This document shows, one piece after another, positions 25,083-33,132 of a stretch of DNA of 64,000 nucleotides. The translations under genes and the position numbers were made by a program. The notes under the pieces were generated by a model that searched no databases, was not told the origin of the DNA, and worked only from the letters and a program-made list of their open reading frames with translations. Source of the stretch: an uncultured Dehalococcoidia bacterium (GTDB lineage: Bacteria > Chloroflexota > Dehalococcoidia > Lucifugimonadales > CAJWUJ01). Within the stretch, counting starts at the first letter, position 1. Each line of letters starts with the position of its first letter. Location: positions 1 through 64,000 of the forward strand of contig CAJWUJ010000004.1 of assembly GCA_913047625.1 (NCBI GenBank), written 5' to 3'.

Positions 25083-26110
25083 TATTCCACCTTAGTTGCA
25101 TAGACGTGTTCATAAAAGTCATCTCCATCAGGCTGGCCAGCTGACTCAGCAATATTAGTTGCATTATTCACTTCTGCTTTTGCCCTTTCATCAATTTGAG
25201 CAGACTGCTCTTTGGTCATAATCTTATTTAAGATCAAAAACTCCTTGAATTTAGCAACGGGGTCTGATGATTGTTTAGCCAGTTGCAGTTCTTCTGGTTC
25301 TCGGTAACGCGTATCATCATCATCACTAGTATGCGGTAAGAATCTTTCTAGCTTTGCCTCGATAAGTGTAGGACCATCACCATCTAGAGCCCTTTGTGCT
25401 GCCTCGACAGTAGCATTATATACCTGGAGGAAATCAGTACCATCAACTACATCACTAGGCATCCCATAACCAGAAGCCCGAAGAGAAATATCGTCCACTG
25501 CCATCTGGAGCTTTTGAGGAACAGAGATGGCATACTTGTTATTTTCACAGAGGAAGATAACCGGCAGTTTATGAATACTGGCAAAGTTCATTGCTTCGTG
25601 GACGTCACCTTCGCTAGAAGCCCCGTCTCCAAAATAAGTAATAGAAACTATTTGTTCGCCTCGAATTTTAGATGCAAGTGCAGAGCCCACAGCATGAGGA
25701 ACTTGGGTTGCGACCACATTGGACTGGTTAATAATTCGCTTGCTGAGATCAGCCCCATGTAGCGGGAACTGGCGTGCACCGCTGAGAGGTTCACCTTTCT
25801 TAGCCATATAGCCTATCATCAACTCAGCAGGGTTAATGCCGGCTGCTAAATAAATCCCGAGATCACGGTAGTATGGGAAAAACCATGGATTGACACTGTG
25901 ATGTTTCAGTGCCCAGAAGCTCCCTAGTTGGGCTGCTTCGTGGCCTTGGGATGAAGCAACTATTGCGGCCTTTCCTTGGCGGTTCATGATCCAAATCCTT
26001 TTATCAAGAGCCTGCAACAAAACCATAGTGGAATATGCGTCTAGGAGATCTTCGTTGGTTAAGTCTGATCCATTCAGCTTATTTGATTTTGCGATCCGTT
26101 TATTTGCCAA
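25082..26110 (-). CDS. 2-oxoacid dehydrogenase E1 component, alpha subunit
   Basis: The 342-aa thiamine-diphosphate-binding subunit catalyses oxidative decarboxylation of a 2-oxoacid. The ThDP motif is seen as YFGDGASSEGDVHEAMNFASIHKLPVIFLCENN, beginning with GDG and ending in N-N. The phosphorylation-loop region YREPEEL and the early GQEAA-like SSQGHEAAQLGSFWAL are present. The start is a TTG with GAAAGGA eight bases upstream. First gene of the E1-alpha, E1-beta, E2, lipB run, divergent from thiI. The 164-base intergenic region between the two should hold both promoters; I could not define them convincingly. Confidence 0.93.
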   Translation of the reverse strand: MANKRIAKSNKLNGSDLTNEDLLDAYSTMVLLQALDKRIWIMNRQGKAAIVASSQGHEAAQLGSFWALKHHSVNPWFFPYYRDLGIYLAAGINPAELMIGYMAKKGEPLSGARQFPLHGADLSKRIINQSNVVATQVPHAVGSALASKIRGEQIVSITYFGDGASSEGDVHEAMNFASIHKLPVIFLCENNKYAISVPQKLQMAVDDISLRASGYGMPSDVVDGTDFLQVYNATVEAAQRALDGDGPTLIEAKLERFLPHTSDDDDTRYREPEELQLAKQSSDPVAKFKEFLILNKIMTKEQSAQIDERAKAEVNNATNIAESAGQPDGDDFYEHVYATKVE

Positions 26111-26274
26111 TCTAAATATCCTTTCTTGAGATCGTTAAATGTGAATACTTAGGCTCAGTTTTCACCAGATGCAGATGGTTGTTGGTCATCATGCGAATGG
26201 ATCAGCACTGTTATCTCACCTATAATACTATCGAAAGACTTATAATGCATGCAAGAAAGGTAAAAAATAAAGAT

Positions 26275-27462
26275 ATGAATCAAGAAACCACCCCTTGCGG
26301 AAAGGTGATTACAATCAGGGCGCACGAGGTCATTTTGAAGGGTAGGAATCGAGCTCTGTTCATGAAAGCACTCGTCCGTAATATCAAAGTAGCTATCAAA
26401 GGGCTAGGTGTAGAAACAGTAATATCGAAAGGGGCATTGATAACAGCTTATCTGGCAGAAGCTCACGATTGGGATGAAATCAAATCAAGACTATCCGGTG
26501 TCTTTGGCGTCCAGAAGTTTGCCCTAGCGTATGTTTTAGATCCGCAAATGACCACTCTCGAAGAAACGATAGCAAAAACCATAACGATTCAAAGCACACA
26601 AACATTTGCGGTCAGAGCAAGTCGATCTCAGAAAAGATTTGAATTTTCTTCATCCGATATCAATTCCCGCATAGGTGCATACATTCAAAAGATTGTTCAT
26701 TGTGCTGGTGTGAATTTAAAGAATCCAGATCTAGTTGTGCACATTGACGTACTAGACAGAGAAATGCTCCTTTACTATTCCACCCACAATGGTCCTGGCG
26801 GCTTACCTACAGGCACATCAGGAAGGGTTGTTTGTCTACTATCAGGGGGAATAGATTCCCCTGTAGCTGCATATCATGTTCTTAGGAGGGGGGTCCATGC
26901 GACATTAGTTCATTTTCATAGTTTCCCTCTAACCAATGGGGTTTCAAGGGACAAGGCCATAGACCTAGCGGAGCGCTTGGCACGATACCAATATCAGTCC
27001 CGCTTAATTCTGGTTCCTTTTGCATCCGCTCAACAACACATAATAACAACTGTCCCGGCCGCACTTCGTGTTGTGATATACAGACGTTTCATGATAAGAA
27101 TAGCAGAACGTATTGCAGCAACCGAAAATGCACTGGCCCTAGTAACAGGGGAAAGCATTGGGCAAGTAGCTTCTCAAACCCTTGAAAACATTACTAGTAT
27201 AGCTTCAGCGATAAACTCACCTATTTTCCGTCCTCTGATAGGAATGAATAAACAGGATATTACTGAGCAAGCCAGGCATATAGGAACTTATGATATTTCC
27301 AAAATTCCCGATGAAGACTGTTGCAGCTTATTTGTCCCCAAGCATCCTGCCGTGAAGACGTATGCTGGCCTCCTAGAAAGGACTGAAACCCGTTTAGATA
27401 CAGAACTGATCATTAATGAAGCTATGAAAGATATGGAGATCAAGGAGTTTACCTTCCCCTAA
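26275..27462 (+). CDS. thiI: tRNA 4-thiouridine synthase ThiI
   Basis: The enzyme adenylates and thiolates U8 of tRNAs and can donate sulfur for thiamine. It has an N-terminal ferredoxin-like segment (VITIRAHEVILKGRNRALFM), a THUMP domain and the PP-loop ATPase motif VVCLLSGGIDSPVAAY. It ends after about 395 aa, so there is no C-terminal rhodanese domain as in E. coli, and sulfur transfer must use another protein or residue. The ORF track starts at 26179. I prefer the ATG at 26275, because upstream ATGs add residues absent from the family and two TATAAT boxes (26221, 26241) lie in that stretch. The start is not certain. Confidence 0.88.
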   Translation: MNQETTPCGKVITIRAHEVILKGRNRALFMKALVRNIKVAIKGLGVETVISKGALITAYLAEAHDWDEIKSRLSGVFGVQKFALAYVLDPQMTTLEETIAKTITIQSTQTFAVRASRSQKRFEFSSSDINSRIGAYIQKIVHCAGVNLKNPDLVVHIDVLDREMLLYYSTHNGPGGLPTGTSGRVVCLLSGGIDSPVAAYHVLRRGVHATLVHFHSFPLTNGVSRDKAIDLAERLARYQYQSRLILVPFASAQQHIITTVPAALRVVIYRRFMIRIAERIAATENALALVTGESIGQVASQTLENITSIASAINSPIFRPLIGMNKQDITEQARHIGTYDISKIPDEDCCSLFVPKHPAVKTYAGLLERTETRLDTELIINEAMKDMEIKEFTFP

Positions 27463-27509
27463 TTATTTAGTAGGGTATCCAATAGTAAACACATCAGGAG
27501 AGAAGCCTT

Positions 27510-28736
27510 GTGATTGAATCCATTCAAGCAAAGCTAAGAGAAGAATTACAAAGAACGTCTATTGATGCTTATATAGCATATACCCCAGGGAATATATTCT
27601 ACACCACAGGGTTTGCAAGCCCATTGAAATCAATATTCTGGAGAATGTGGGGCGGAGATCTGGCTGTCATACCAGCAAATGAACTACCAGCAGCCCTGAT
27701 TCTGAGTGATTTTGTAGCCCCAGCAGCTCCAATTGCAACTAACATAACCGACATTCGTACATATAGAACATGGGTCGAAAACAGGGAGCTTGATGTAATA
27801 TCTGCTACAGAAACTCAGGGATCTTGGTTGGAAACCCCTACTCGCCCAGCGCAGTTTGATCTTACTGAGGTACATCGGATTCTTCAAAACATTCTGACTG
27901 AACGTGGTTTACAGAACGGAGTAATCGGAACCGACCTGAGATATATGCACAAAGAAACTTATGATCAACTGGTAGAAAATAACCCAAATTGCACTTTTGT
28001 AGACTGTACTGATTTACTTTACAGCTTGCGCGCAGTCAAATATCCAGAGGAAATAGCCTCTTTGCGAAACGCAGCCCTTCTATTTGAATCCGGGGTGACT
28101 CATTCAATTAAAAACCTGAAACCAGACCATTCGGCACAGGTCATAAAACATGAATATCTAGCAGGAGTAATATCGCATGTCCTGGCAGATCGCTCCCTTG
28201 GTGAATACAGAAGTTCATTTGGCTTTGTCAGCGCAGGAAGCGGATCTCAGATGGCTTTTGGGACCCAAAGTCAGCTACAGGATACTGATCTTATCAAATT
28301 TGACTGTGGCGCAATCCTTAATGGGTACGCCAGTGATTGTGGCCGGACTTTCGTTTGCGGAAAGGCCACAGGAGCGCAGAAACAAATGTACGAAGCATTG
28401 GCGTCGACACATGAAACTATTCGAGCAATGATGAAGCCAGGAATAAAGGTATCAGACATTGCTATTACTGCAGAACAACAAGTTCGCGACTCTGGATACC
28501 CAAACTATACGAGGGGCCATTTTGGGCATTCCATCGGCCTTGATGATTTCGTAGAAGAACCGCCGTTTATTGCCTCAAATGACAACTCTATACTCGTGCC
28601 AGGCATGGTAATGTGCATAGAAACCCCATACTACTCGAAGGAATTAGGGTCGATTCAGATAGAAGATATGATCTTGATAACTGAATCCGGGCACGAGAAT
28701 TTTAACTCCTTAAGTTATAAACTTGTCGAAGTGTAA
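27510..28736 (+). CDS. M24 family metallopeptidase (Xaa-Pro dipeptidase/creatinase-like)
   Basis: The 408-aa protein has a creatinase N-terminal domain followed by a pita-bread catalytic domain. All five metal ligands are visible: two Asp in KFDCGAILNGYASDCGRTF, His in RGHFGHSIGL, Glu in MCIETPYY and Glu in IQIEDMIL. It would cleave Xaa-Pro dipeptides or a related amide; creatinase-like relatives have diverse substrates. The start is GTG with AGGAG upstream. The stop abuts the stop of the convergent dehydrogenase gene with no intervening base. It follows thiI by 47 bases. Confidence 0.88.
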   Translation: MIESIQAKLREELQRTSIDAYIAYTPGNIFYTTGFASPLKSIFWRMWGGDLAVIPANELPAALILSDFVAPAAPIATNITDIRTYRTWVENRELDVISATETQGSWLETPTRPAQFDLTEVHRILQNILTERGLQNGVIGTDLRYMHKETYDQLVENNPNCTFVDCTDLLYSLRAVKYPEEIASLRNAALLFESGVTHSIKNLKPDHSAQVIKHEYLAGVISHVLADRSLGEYRSSFGFVSAGSGSQMAFGTQSQLQDTDLIKFDCGAILNGYASDCGRTFVCGKATGAQKQMYEALASTHETIRAMMKPGIKVSDIAITAEQQVRDSGYPNYTRGHFGHSIGLDDFVEEPPFIASNDNSILVPGMVMCIETPYYSKELGSIQIEDMILITESGHENFNSLSYKLVEV

Positions 28737-29630
28737 TTACTTCTGAGGCAGACGGACTTTAACGCCTGAACGTTCTTCCTGCAGTGTTAATACTACAGAG
28801 CTATCATACTTTCCCCAGCCTCTATTTATAGCTTCCAGGTACTCTTGCAACACTAGTTCGGAAACACGAACAGGTACGCCATAGGATTTGGCTAAGTCAG
28901 TGGCCAAACCAATGTCTTTCTTTGCTATATTTAGTGCAAAAATAGGATCGAACTTGCCTTGAAACAATGTATTTGGCAGGCGGGAGTGTACGTCCATGTT
29001 CCTACCGATGCCAGCCCTCTGAAAGACTTCGACAATTTTTTCTGGTGCGAGTCCTGCTTTAATAGCTACAGACCAGTTTTCCATCATTGCCACTGAAACA
29101 CAGAATGTGGCGCAATTGTGAGTTATCTTCGAGATCATACCGTTGCCAATTGCTCCCGTATAGATAACCTCTCCCATACTGGCCAAAACACCTTTGTACT
29201 TCTCATAGGTAGTCTCTTTCCCTCCTACCATTAGTAGTAATTGTTTCACCTGGGCACCTTCGGTTCCTCCGCTGACGGGGGCATCCAGCATTTCCACACC
29301 TTGCTCGTTGAGCTTTGCACTGATGTCACGGACAAGTTCCGGGGAATTGGTCGTGTGGTCAATATAGACGGATCCTTTTTTCGCACCTGCGATGATACCG
29401 TCTTCAGCAAGAACGACTTGTGTGGCCTCTTTGGGTCCTGGTAGACAAGTGTGGATAACATCGCATTGAGCTGCTAATTCCTTAGGAGAGGCAGCCCATT
29501 TAGCTCCCTTTTCCAACAAAGCCGTAGCTTTCTCCCTAGTAACATCGTGTACTATCAGGGGATAGTCCTCGTTCAAATTAATAGCCATAGGGGTTCCTAT
29601 GCTCCCAGTGCCAATAAAACCTACTTGCAT
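28737..29630 (-). CDS. 3-hydroxyisobutyrate dehydrogenase-like NAD(P)-dependent oxidoreductase
   Basis: The 297-aa beta-hydroxyacid dehydrogenase family protein has the N-terminal GFIGTGSIGTPMAINL dinucleotide motif and CLPGPKEATQVV. The substrate motif DAPVSGGTEGAQVKQLLLMVGG follows, with the catalytic lysine in NGMISKITHNC. The C-terminal helical domain ends with the usual KDIGLATDLAKSYGVPVRV segment. Family members oxidise 3-hydroxyisobutyrate, tartronate semialdehyde or related acids. A GGAGG ribosome site precedes the ATG. Convergent with the M24 peptidase gene. Confidence 0.9.
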   Translation of the reverse strand: MQVGFIGTGSIGTPMAINLNEDYPLIVHDVTREKATALLEKGAKWAASPKELAAQCDVIHTCLPGPKEATQVVLAEDGIIAGAKKGSVYIDHTTNSPELVRDISAKLNEQGVEMLDAPVSGGTEGAQVKQLLLMVGGKETTYEKYKGVLASMGEVIYTGAIGNGMISKITHNCATFCVSVAMMENWSVAIKAGLAPEKIVEVFQRAGIGRNMDVHSRLPNTLFQGKFDPIFALNIAKKDIGLATDLAKSYGVPVRVSELVLQEYLEAINRGWGKYDSSVVLTLQEERSGVKVRLPQK

Positions 29631-29760
29631 ATTTTGCCTCCATTAATTAAAGTCGTACATAGTTGGTGCGTCTTGGAAATAACTGACGGTAAGCAAACAT
29701 ATCATACTACTTTCCGAGTGTATATTTCTTCTTTTTAAAGAGCTATATGGGTTGTATTAC

Positions 29761-30183
29761 ATGAAATTCAGACGCTATATTTTATCTATTATTCTTCCTC
29801 TCTGGATTCGAGTAGGATGTCCTCCTCGAAGGCTGCACTTATTATCAGTTCGCAAATTAAAAACCAAAGGTTTTCAAGAAATCCCAGTCAGCGTTGTGAC
29901 GCTCAATCATAATAGGTACATTGTGGGCCTTGAACGCTCTAGAAACTGGGTGCAGAATGCACGTAAGGCCAAAGAACTTGTCCTGCGAAGAGGTTTCAGT
30001 AGATATTCCTATACAGTCAGCGAGATCACCGATAAAGACATATGGGTCATGGTTATAAAGCTGTATTTACAGCAAGAGCCATATACCCGTAAATTCTTCA
30101 GATTCAGTTCATTGTCAAGTGATGACCATATTTTTGGAGAGCGTCATAACCACATAATTTTTCGTCTAATTCCCATGCACTAA
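29761..30183 (+). CDS. Deazaflavin-type nitroreductase-like small protein (DDN family-like)
   Basis: The protein of about 140 aa resembles the deazaflavin (F420)-dependent nitroreductase/quinone-reductase family. The pattern KTKGFQEIPVSVVTLNHNRYIVGLERSRNWVQNARKAKELVLRRGFSRYSYTVSEI mirrors the family layout of substrate-facing strand, R-N-W-V-x-N-x-R and a strand with the R-R-G turn. The similarity is by eye and moderate, and a flavin- or heme-binding split-barrel relative is possible. The ORF track begins at a TTG; I use the ATG three codons later, though neither has a good ribosome site. It stands alone between a divergent dehydrogenase and the racemase promoter. Confidence 0.6.
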   Translation: MKFRRYILSIILPLWIRVGCPPRRLHLLSVRKLKTKGFQEIPVSVVTLNHNRYIVGLERSRNWVQNARKAKELVLRRGFSRYSYTVSEITDKDIWVMVIKLYLQQEPYTRKFFRFSSLSSDDHIFGERHNHIIFRLIPMH

Positions 30184-30206
30184 TTGGTAGGATATCATTC
30201 GATTAT

Positions 30207-30218
30207 ATCCACGTGGAT
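30207..30218. promoter_or_regulatory. Perfect 12-bp palindrome upstream of the racemase-hyuAB promoter
   Basis: ATCCACGTGGAT equals its own reverse complement and ends seven bases before the -35 box of the promoter at 30225-30253. Its position suits a transcription-factor site, most likely an activator or an upstream-bound repressor. The regulator is not identifiable from the window. The overlapping inverted repeat GGATAT...ATATCC just upstream adds symmetry. Confidence 0.5.
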
Positions 30219-30224
30219 GGATTC

Positions 30225-30253
30225 TTGCAGACTTTCAACCATACATCTACAAT
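30225..30253 (+). promoter_or_regulatory. Promoter of the racemase-hyuA-hyuB genes
   Basis: TTGCAG and TACAAT are separated by 17 bases. Predicted start near 30260 leaves a short leader containing AGGAGG before the ATG at 30276. This also shows that the ORF-track start at 30213 lies upstream of the transcript. Confidence 0.65.
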
Positions 30254-30275
30254 ATGGTCACAGGAGGACTTAATA

Positions 30276-31013
30276 ATGAGTAACCTTACATCAACAAGAT
30301 CTAGGATTGGACTAATCGTACCATCTACAAACACTACTGCTGAACCTGACTTTAATATGGTTGCACCAGAGTCAGTCAGTATCCATTCTCAACGCATGTG
30401 GCTTGATTCTTCCGCATTAAGCGCTGAAGGCATGAATGCAATGAACGCAGACGTCGAAAATGCAGCTAAGTATCTGAAAACATCCAAAGTAGACTACGTT
30501 GTTTATGCCTGCACGACTGGTAGCTTTTATCTTGGCCCAGGACATGACGAAGAGTTGATTCAATCCATTACAGACCAATCTGGAGTGGCAGCTACAGCAA
30601 CAGCTTACGCAGCAGCAGAAGCACTCAACTCTATTGGAGCTAAGAATATCTCTGTGGCAAGTCCGTACAACGAATGGCAGAATAATCAGTTGAGAAACTA
30701 CTATGAAGGTATGGGATTCAACGTTATTAATGTGGAAAGCGAAGCAGTTTCTTCCGACCATGGAGCCCAAGGCCATTGTGACTTGACTCCAGAATCAATC
30801 CTGAATTTTGCCCCAACAATTTGTTCTGCTGAAGCAGATGTACTTTTTTGTGCTTGTACAGCATGGAGATCTATGGAAGTTGTTGCAGAGTTAGAAAGAA
30901 TCACAAAAAAAACTGTGATAACATCAAACCAAGCAACTGTATGGAAAGCGTTCAAGACACTGGGAATACATGAGGTGCGAAAGGGTTATGGATCACTTTT
31001 AGATAACCTGTAA
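30276..31013 (+). CDS. Asp/Glu racemase superfamily protein (maleate isomerase/arylmalonate decarboxylase-like)
   Basis: The 245-aa protein of the Asp/Glu/hydantoin racemase superfamily begins RIGLIVPSTNTTAEPDFNM, the typical maleate-isomerase-like start with an early Asn pair. It carries one cysteine site in VVYACTTGSFYLG and the second in VLFCACTAWRS, the two catalytic Cys positions of the family. Relatives isomerise maleate to fumarate, racemise hydantoins or decarboxylate malonates. The ATG at 30276 has AGGAGG eight bases before it. It precedes the HyuA and HyuB genes, suggesting it prepares or isomerises their substrate (inference). Confidence 0.85.
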   Translation: MSNLTSTRSRIGLIVPSTNTTAEPDFNMVAPESVSIHSQRMWLDSSALSAEGMNAMNADVENAAKYLKTSKVDYVVYACTTGSFYLGPGHDEELIQSITDQSGVAATATAYAAAEALNSIGAKNISVASPYNEWQNNQLRNYYEGMGFNVINVESEAVSSDHGAQGHCDLTPESILNFAPTICSAEADVLFCACTAWRSMEVVAELERITKKTVITSNQATVWKAFKTLGIHEVRKGYGSLLDNL

Positions 31014-31089
31014 GGTTAATCTTTCCTTCCCTTAAGCAATGTCTGTATGTATTTTCCCTTCCTTACCCTAAAGCAGGTTGATTACCCCG

Positions 31090-33132
31090 ATGAGTAAGCT
31101 AGATTTAATTATAGGCATCGATGTCGGTGGAACCTTTACAGATCTCATTGTAGTCAATCCCTTCAACGGAGAAACTCATGTGGGAAAAGTACCTTCCTTG
31201 CCGCACTCAGAAGGTGCTTCGGTTTTAGCTGGCCTACAGACACTATCCATAAACCCATCACAAGTCCAACGCCTAGTTCATGGCACTACAGTAGGAACAA
31301 ATGCCTTGATTGAACGAAAGGGTTCTAAAACTGCTATTTTAACAACCAGCGGTTTCCGCGACGTTATCGAAATCGGCAGAACCAAGAGAATGATCCCATC
31401 CCTCTTCAACCCCCTATTTGTTCGCCCTAAACCACTAGTAGAAAGGGCAAATAGGTTCGAAGTATCAGAAAGGCTGCTTCAGGATGGTTCAGTCGAATTA
31501 CCTCTCGATTCTCAAGAAGTCACCGAAATATGTGAGCAGCTACGCAATGCCGACATTGAATCCATTGCCATTTGTTTCTTGCACTCATACCGAAACGCTA
31601 CCCACGAAAACAATGCTGGTGAAGTGATAAAGAAAGAACTTCCCAACATCACTGTTTCCCAATCATCAGAAGTTGTTCCTGAGTACCGGGAATTTGAAAG
31701 GTTTTCTACCACGGTAGTAAATGCCTACATCCAACCTTTGCTTGATGCGTATCTAGAAAAACTCGAGTCTTCCTTAGTTCAGGCTAGTTACTCATCGGGC
31801 ATCCTGACGGTTGCATCGAATGGTGGGATCATGACAACCAAAACAGCTCAGAAATTACCCGTGCAAACCATTCTTTCAGGGCCTGCAGGGGGTGTCATCC
31901 AGAGCATCGCAGTTGCCAAAGGTATCCATGAAACAAATATCATCACGGACGATATGGGAGGTACAAGTACTGATGTTTGCCTGATACGGGATATGATGCC
32001 ATTAATATCCACAGAAAGTGCAGTTGAAGGATTTCCGATAAAAATTCCCCAAATAGACATTAAAACTATCGGGGCAGGTGGAGGGAGTATTGCATGGAGA
32101 GACATTGATGGATCTTTACGTGTTGGCCCCAAGAGTTCAGGAGCTAACCCAGGACCAGCCTGTTACGGCAAAGGTGGTACTGAAGCTACCGTTACAGATG
32201 CAAATGTTCTCTTAAATAGGTTAGGACCCCAGCGATATCTTGGAGGCTCAATTCAAATCGATTCCTCTTTAGCAAAACTAGCTCTAGAGAATCTTTCCAA
32301 GGAGCTAAATAACATTGATATTCTTCAGCTGGCAGAGGGCATTCTACAAATCGCGGTAGCAAAGAAAACTAGTGCTATAAAGGAAATCTCTCTACAGAAA
32401 GGCCATGATCCAAGAGACTTCTCTTTAATGGCATTTGGTGGGGCTGGACCCATGCATGCCGCATATGTTGCAAAGGAGCTTGGGATAACTAAAATCATCA
32501 TCCCTAAATATCCCGGTAACCTATCAGCTCTGGGACTTGCAAGTTGTGATCTCAAACATGATTTTGTCAGTACTAAACTTATTGGATCTGATGTTCTTAC
32601 GGATACTGCCCTTAAGGCTGAAATTTCGATCCTAGAAGCGCAGGCAAATCAAAAACTGCAAGAAGAAGGCTTCACATCAAAGCAAATCTACTTCCGTCCC
32701 TCCTTAGACATGAGGTATGCAGGGCAAGCCTTTGAGATAAATGTCCCTGCGAAAAAACACCACCTCACTGTCTCTAAACTAAATAAATTGTTTCATGCGC
32801 AACATCATTTAATTTATGGTCACTCCAATGTTAGCGGCCAGACAGAAATCGTTAACTTTCGACTTACTGCTTTCGGTGCGGTTCCAAAGGCTGCCCTTCA
32901 AAGTACCTTGTCAGATAATACAGTACCGGTGGATTTATTGGCCTCGACCTTCCCTGTGTATTTTAATGGGCATTTTCTGGATACACCCGTCATACAACGG
33001 GAATCATTGACTCAAGAGAATGTTGTACATGGCCCTGCCATTATTCAGGAATTTGGATCAACTACCGTACTTCCTCCTGAATGGTCTTTATCTGTTAAAC
33101 CAGACGGAAGTTTAATTCTGGAGCCACGATAA
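31090..33132 (+). CDS. HyuA-type hydantoinase/5-oxoprolinase N-terminal subunit
   Basis: The protein of about 680 aa belongs to the HyuA family (N-methylhydantoinase, 5-oxoprolinase, acetone/acetophenone carboxylase subunits). The N-terminus has the sugar-kinase-like ATP fold (IIGIDVGGTFTDLIVV), then VHGTTVGTNALIERKG. The central ASNGGIMTTKTA, ILSGPAGGVIQ, DMGGTSTDVCLI and TIGAGGGSIAW are ASKHA-fold nucleotide elements. The family activates amides or ketones with ATP. It is encoded with HyuB (1-base overlap, TAATG), so the two form one enzyme. The ATG at 31090 is preferred over the TTG at 31078; there is no strong ribosome site. Confidence 0.9.
   Translation: MSKLDLIIGIDVGGTFTDLIVVNPFNGETHVGKVPSLPHSEGASVLAGLQTLSINPSQVQRLVHGTTVGTNALIERKGSKTAILTTSGFRDVIEIGRTKRMIPSLFNPLFVRPKPLVERANRFEVSERLLQDGSVELPLDSQEVTEICEQLRNADIESIAICFLHSYRNATHENNAGEVIKKELPNITVSQSSEVVPEYREFERFSTTVVNAYIQPLLDAYLEKLESSLVQASYSSGILTVASNGGIMTTKTAQKLPVQTILSGPAGGVIQSIAVAKGIHETNIITDDMGGTSTDVCLIRDMMPLISTESAVEGFPIKIPQIDIKTIGAGGGSIAWRDIDGSLRVGPKSSGANPGPACYGKGGTEATVTDANVLLNRLGPQRYLGGSIQIDSSLAKLALENLSKELNNIDILQLAEGILQIAVAKKTSAIKEISLQKGHDPRDFSLMAFGGAGPMHAAYVAKELGITKIIIPKYPGNLSALGLASCDLKHDFVSTKLIGSDVLTDTALKAEISILEAQANQKLQEEGFTSKQIYFRPSLDMRYAGQAFEINVPAKKHHLTVSKLNKLFHAQHHLIYGHSNVSGQTEIVNFRLTAFGAVPKAALQSTLSDNTVPVDLLASTFPVYFNGHFLDTPVIQRESLTQENVVHGPAIIQEFGSTTVLPPEWSLSVKPDGSLILEPR

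Noticed and set aside
26221-26246. Two TATAAT boxes as thiI promoters
   Set aside because: Neither has a -35 box at 16-18 bases or an extended -10; noted only as a hint against the upstream start codons.
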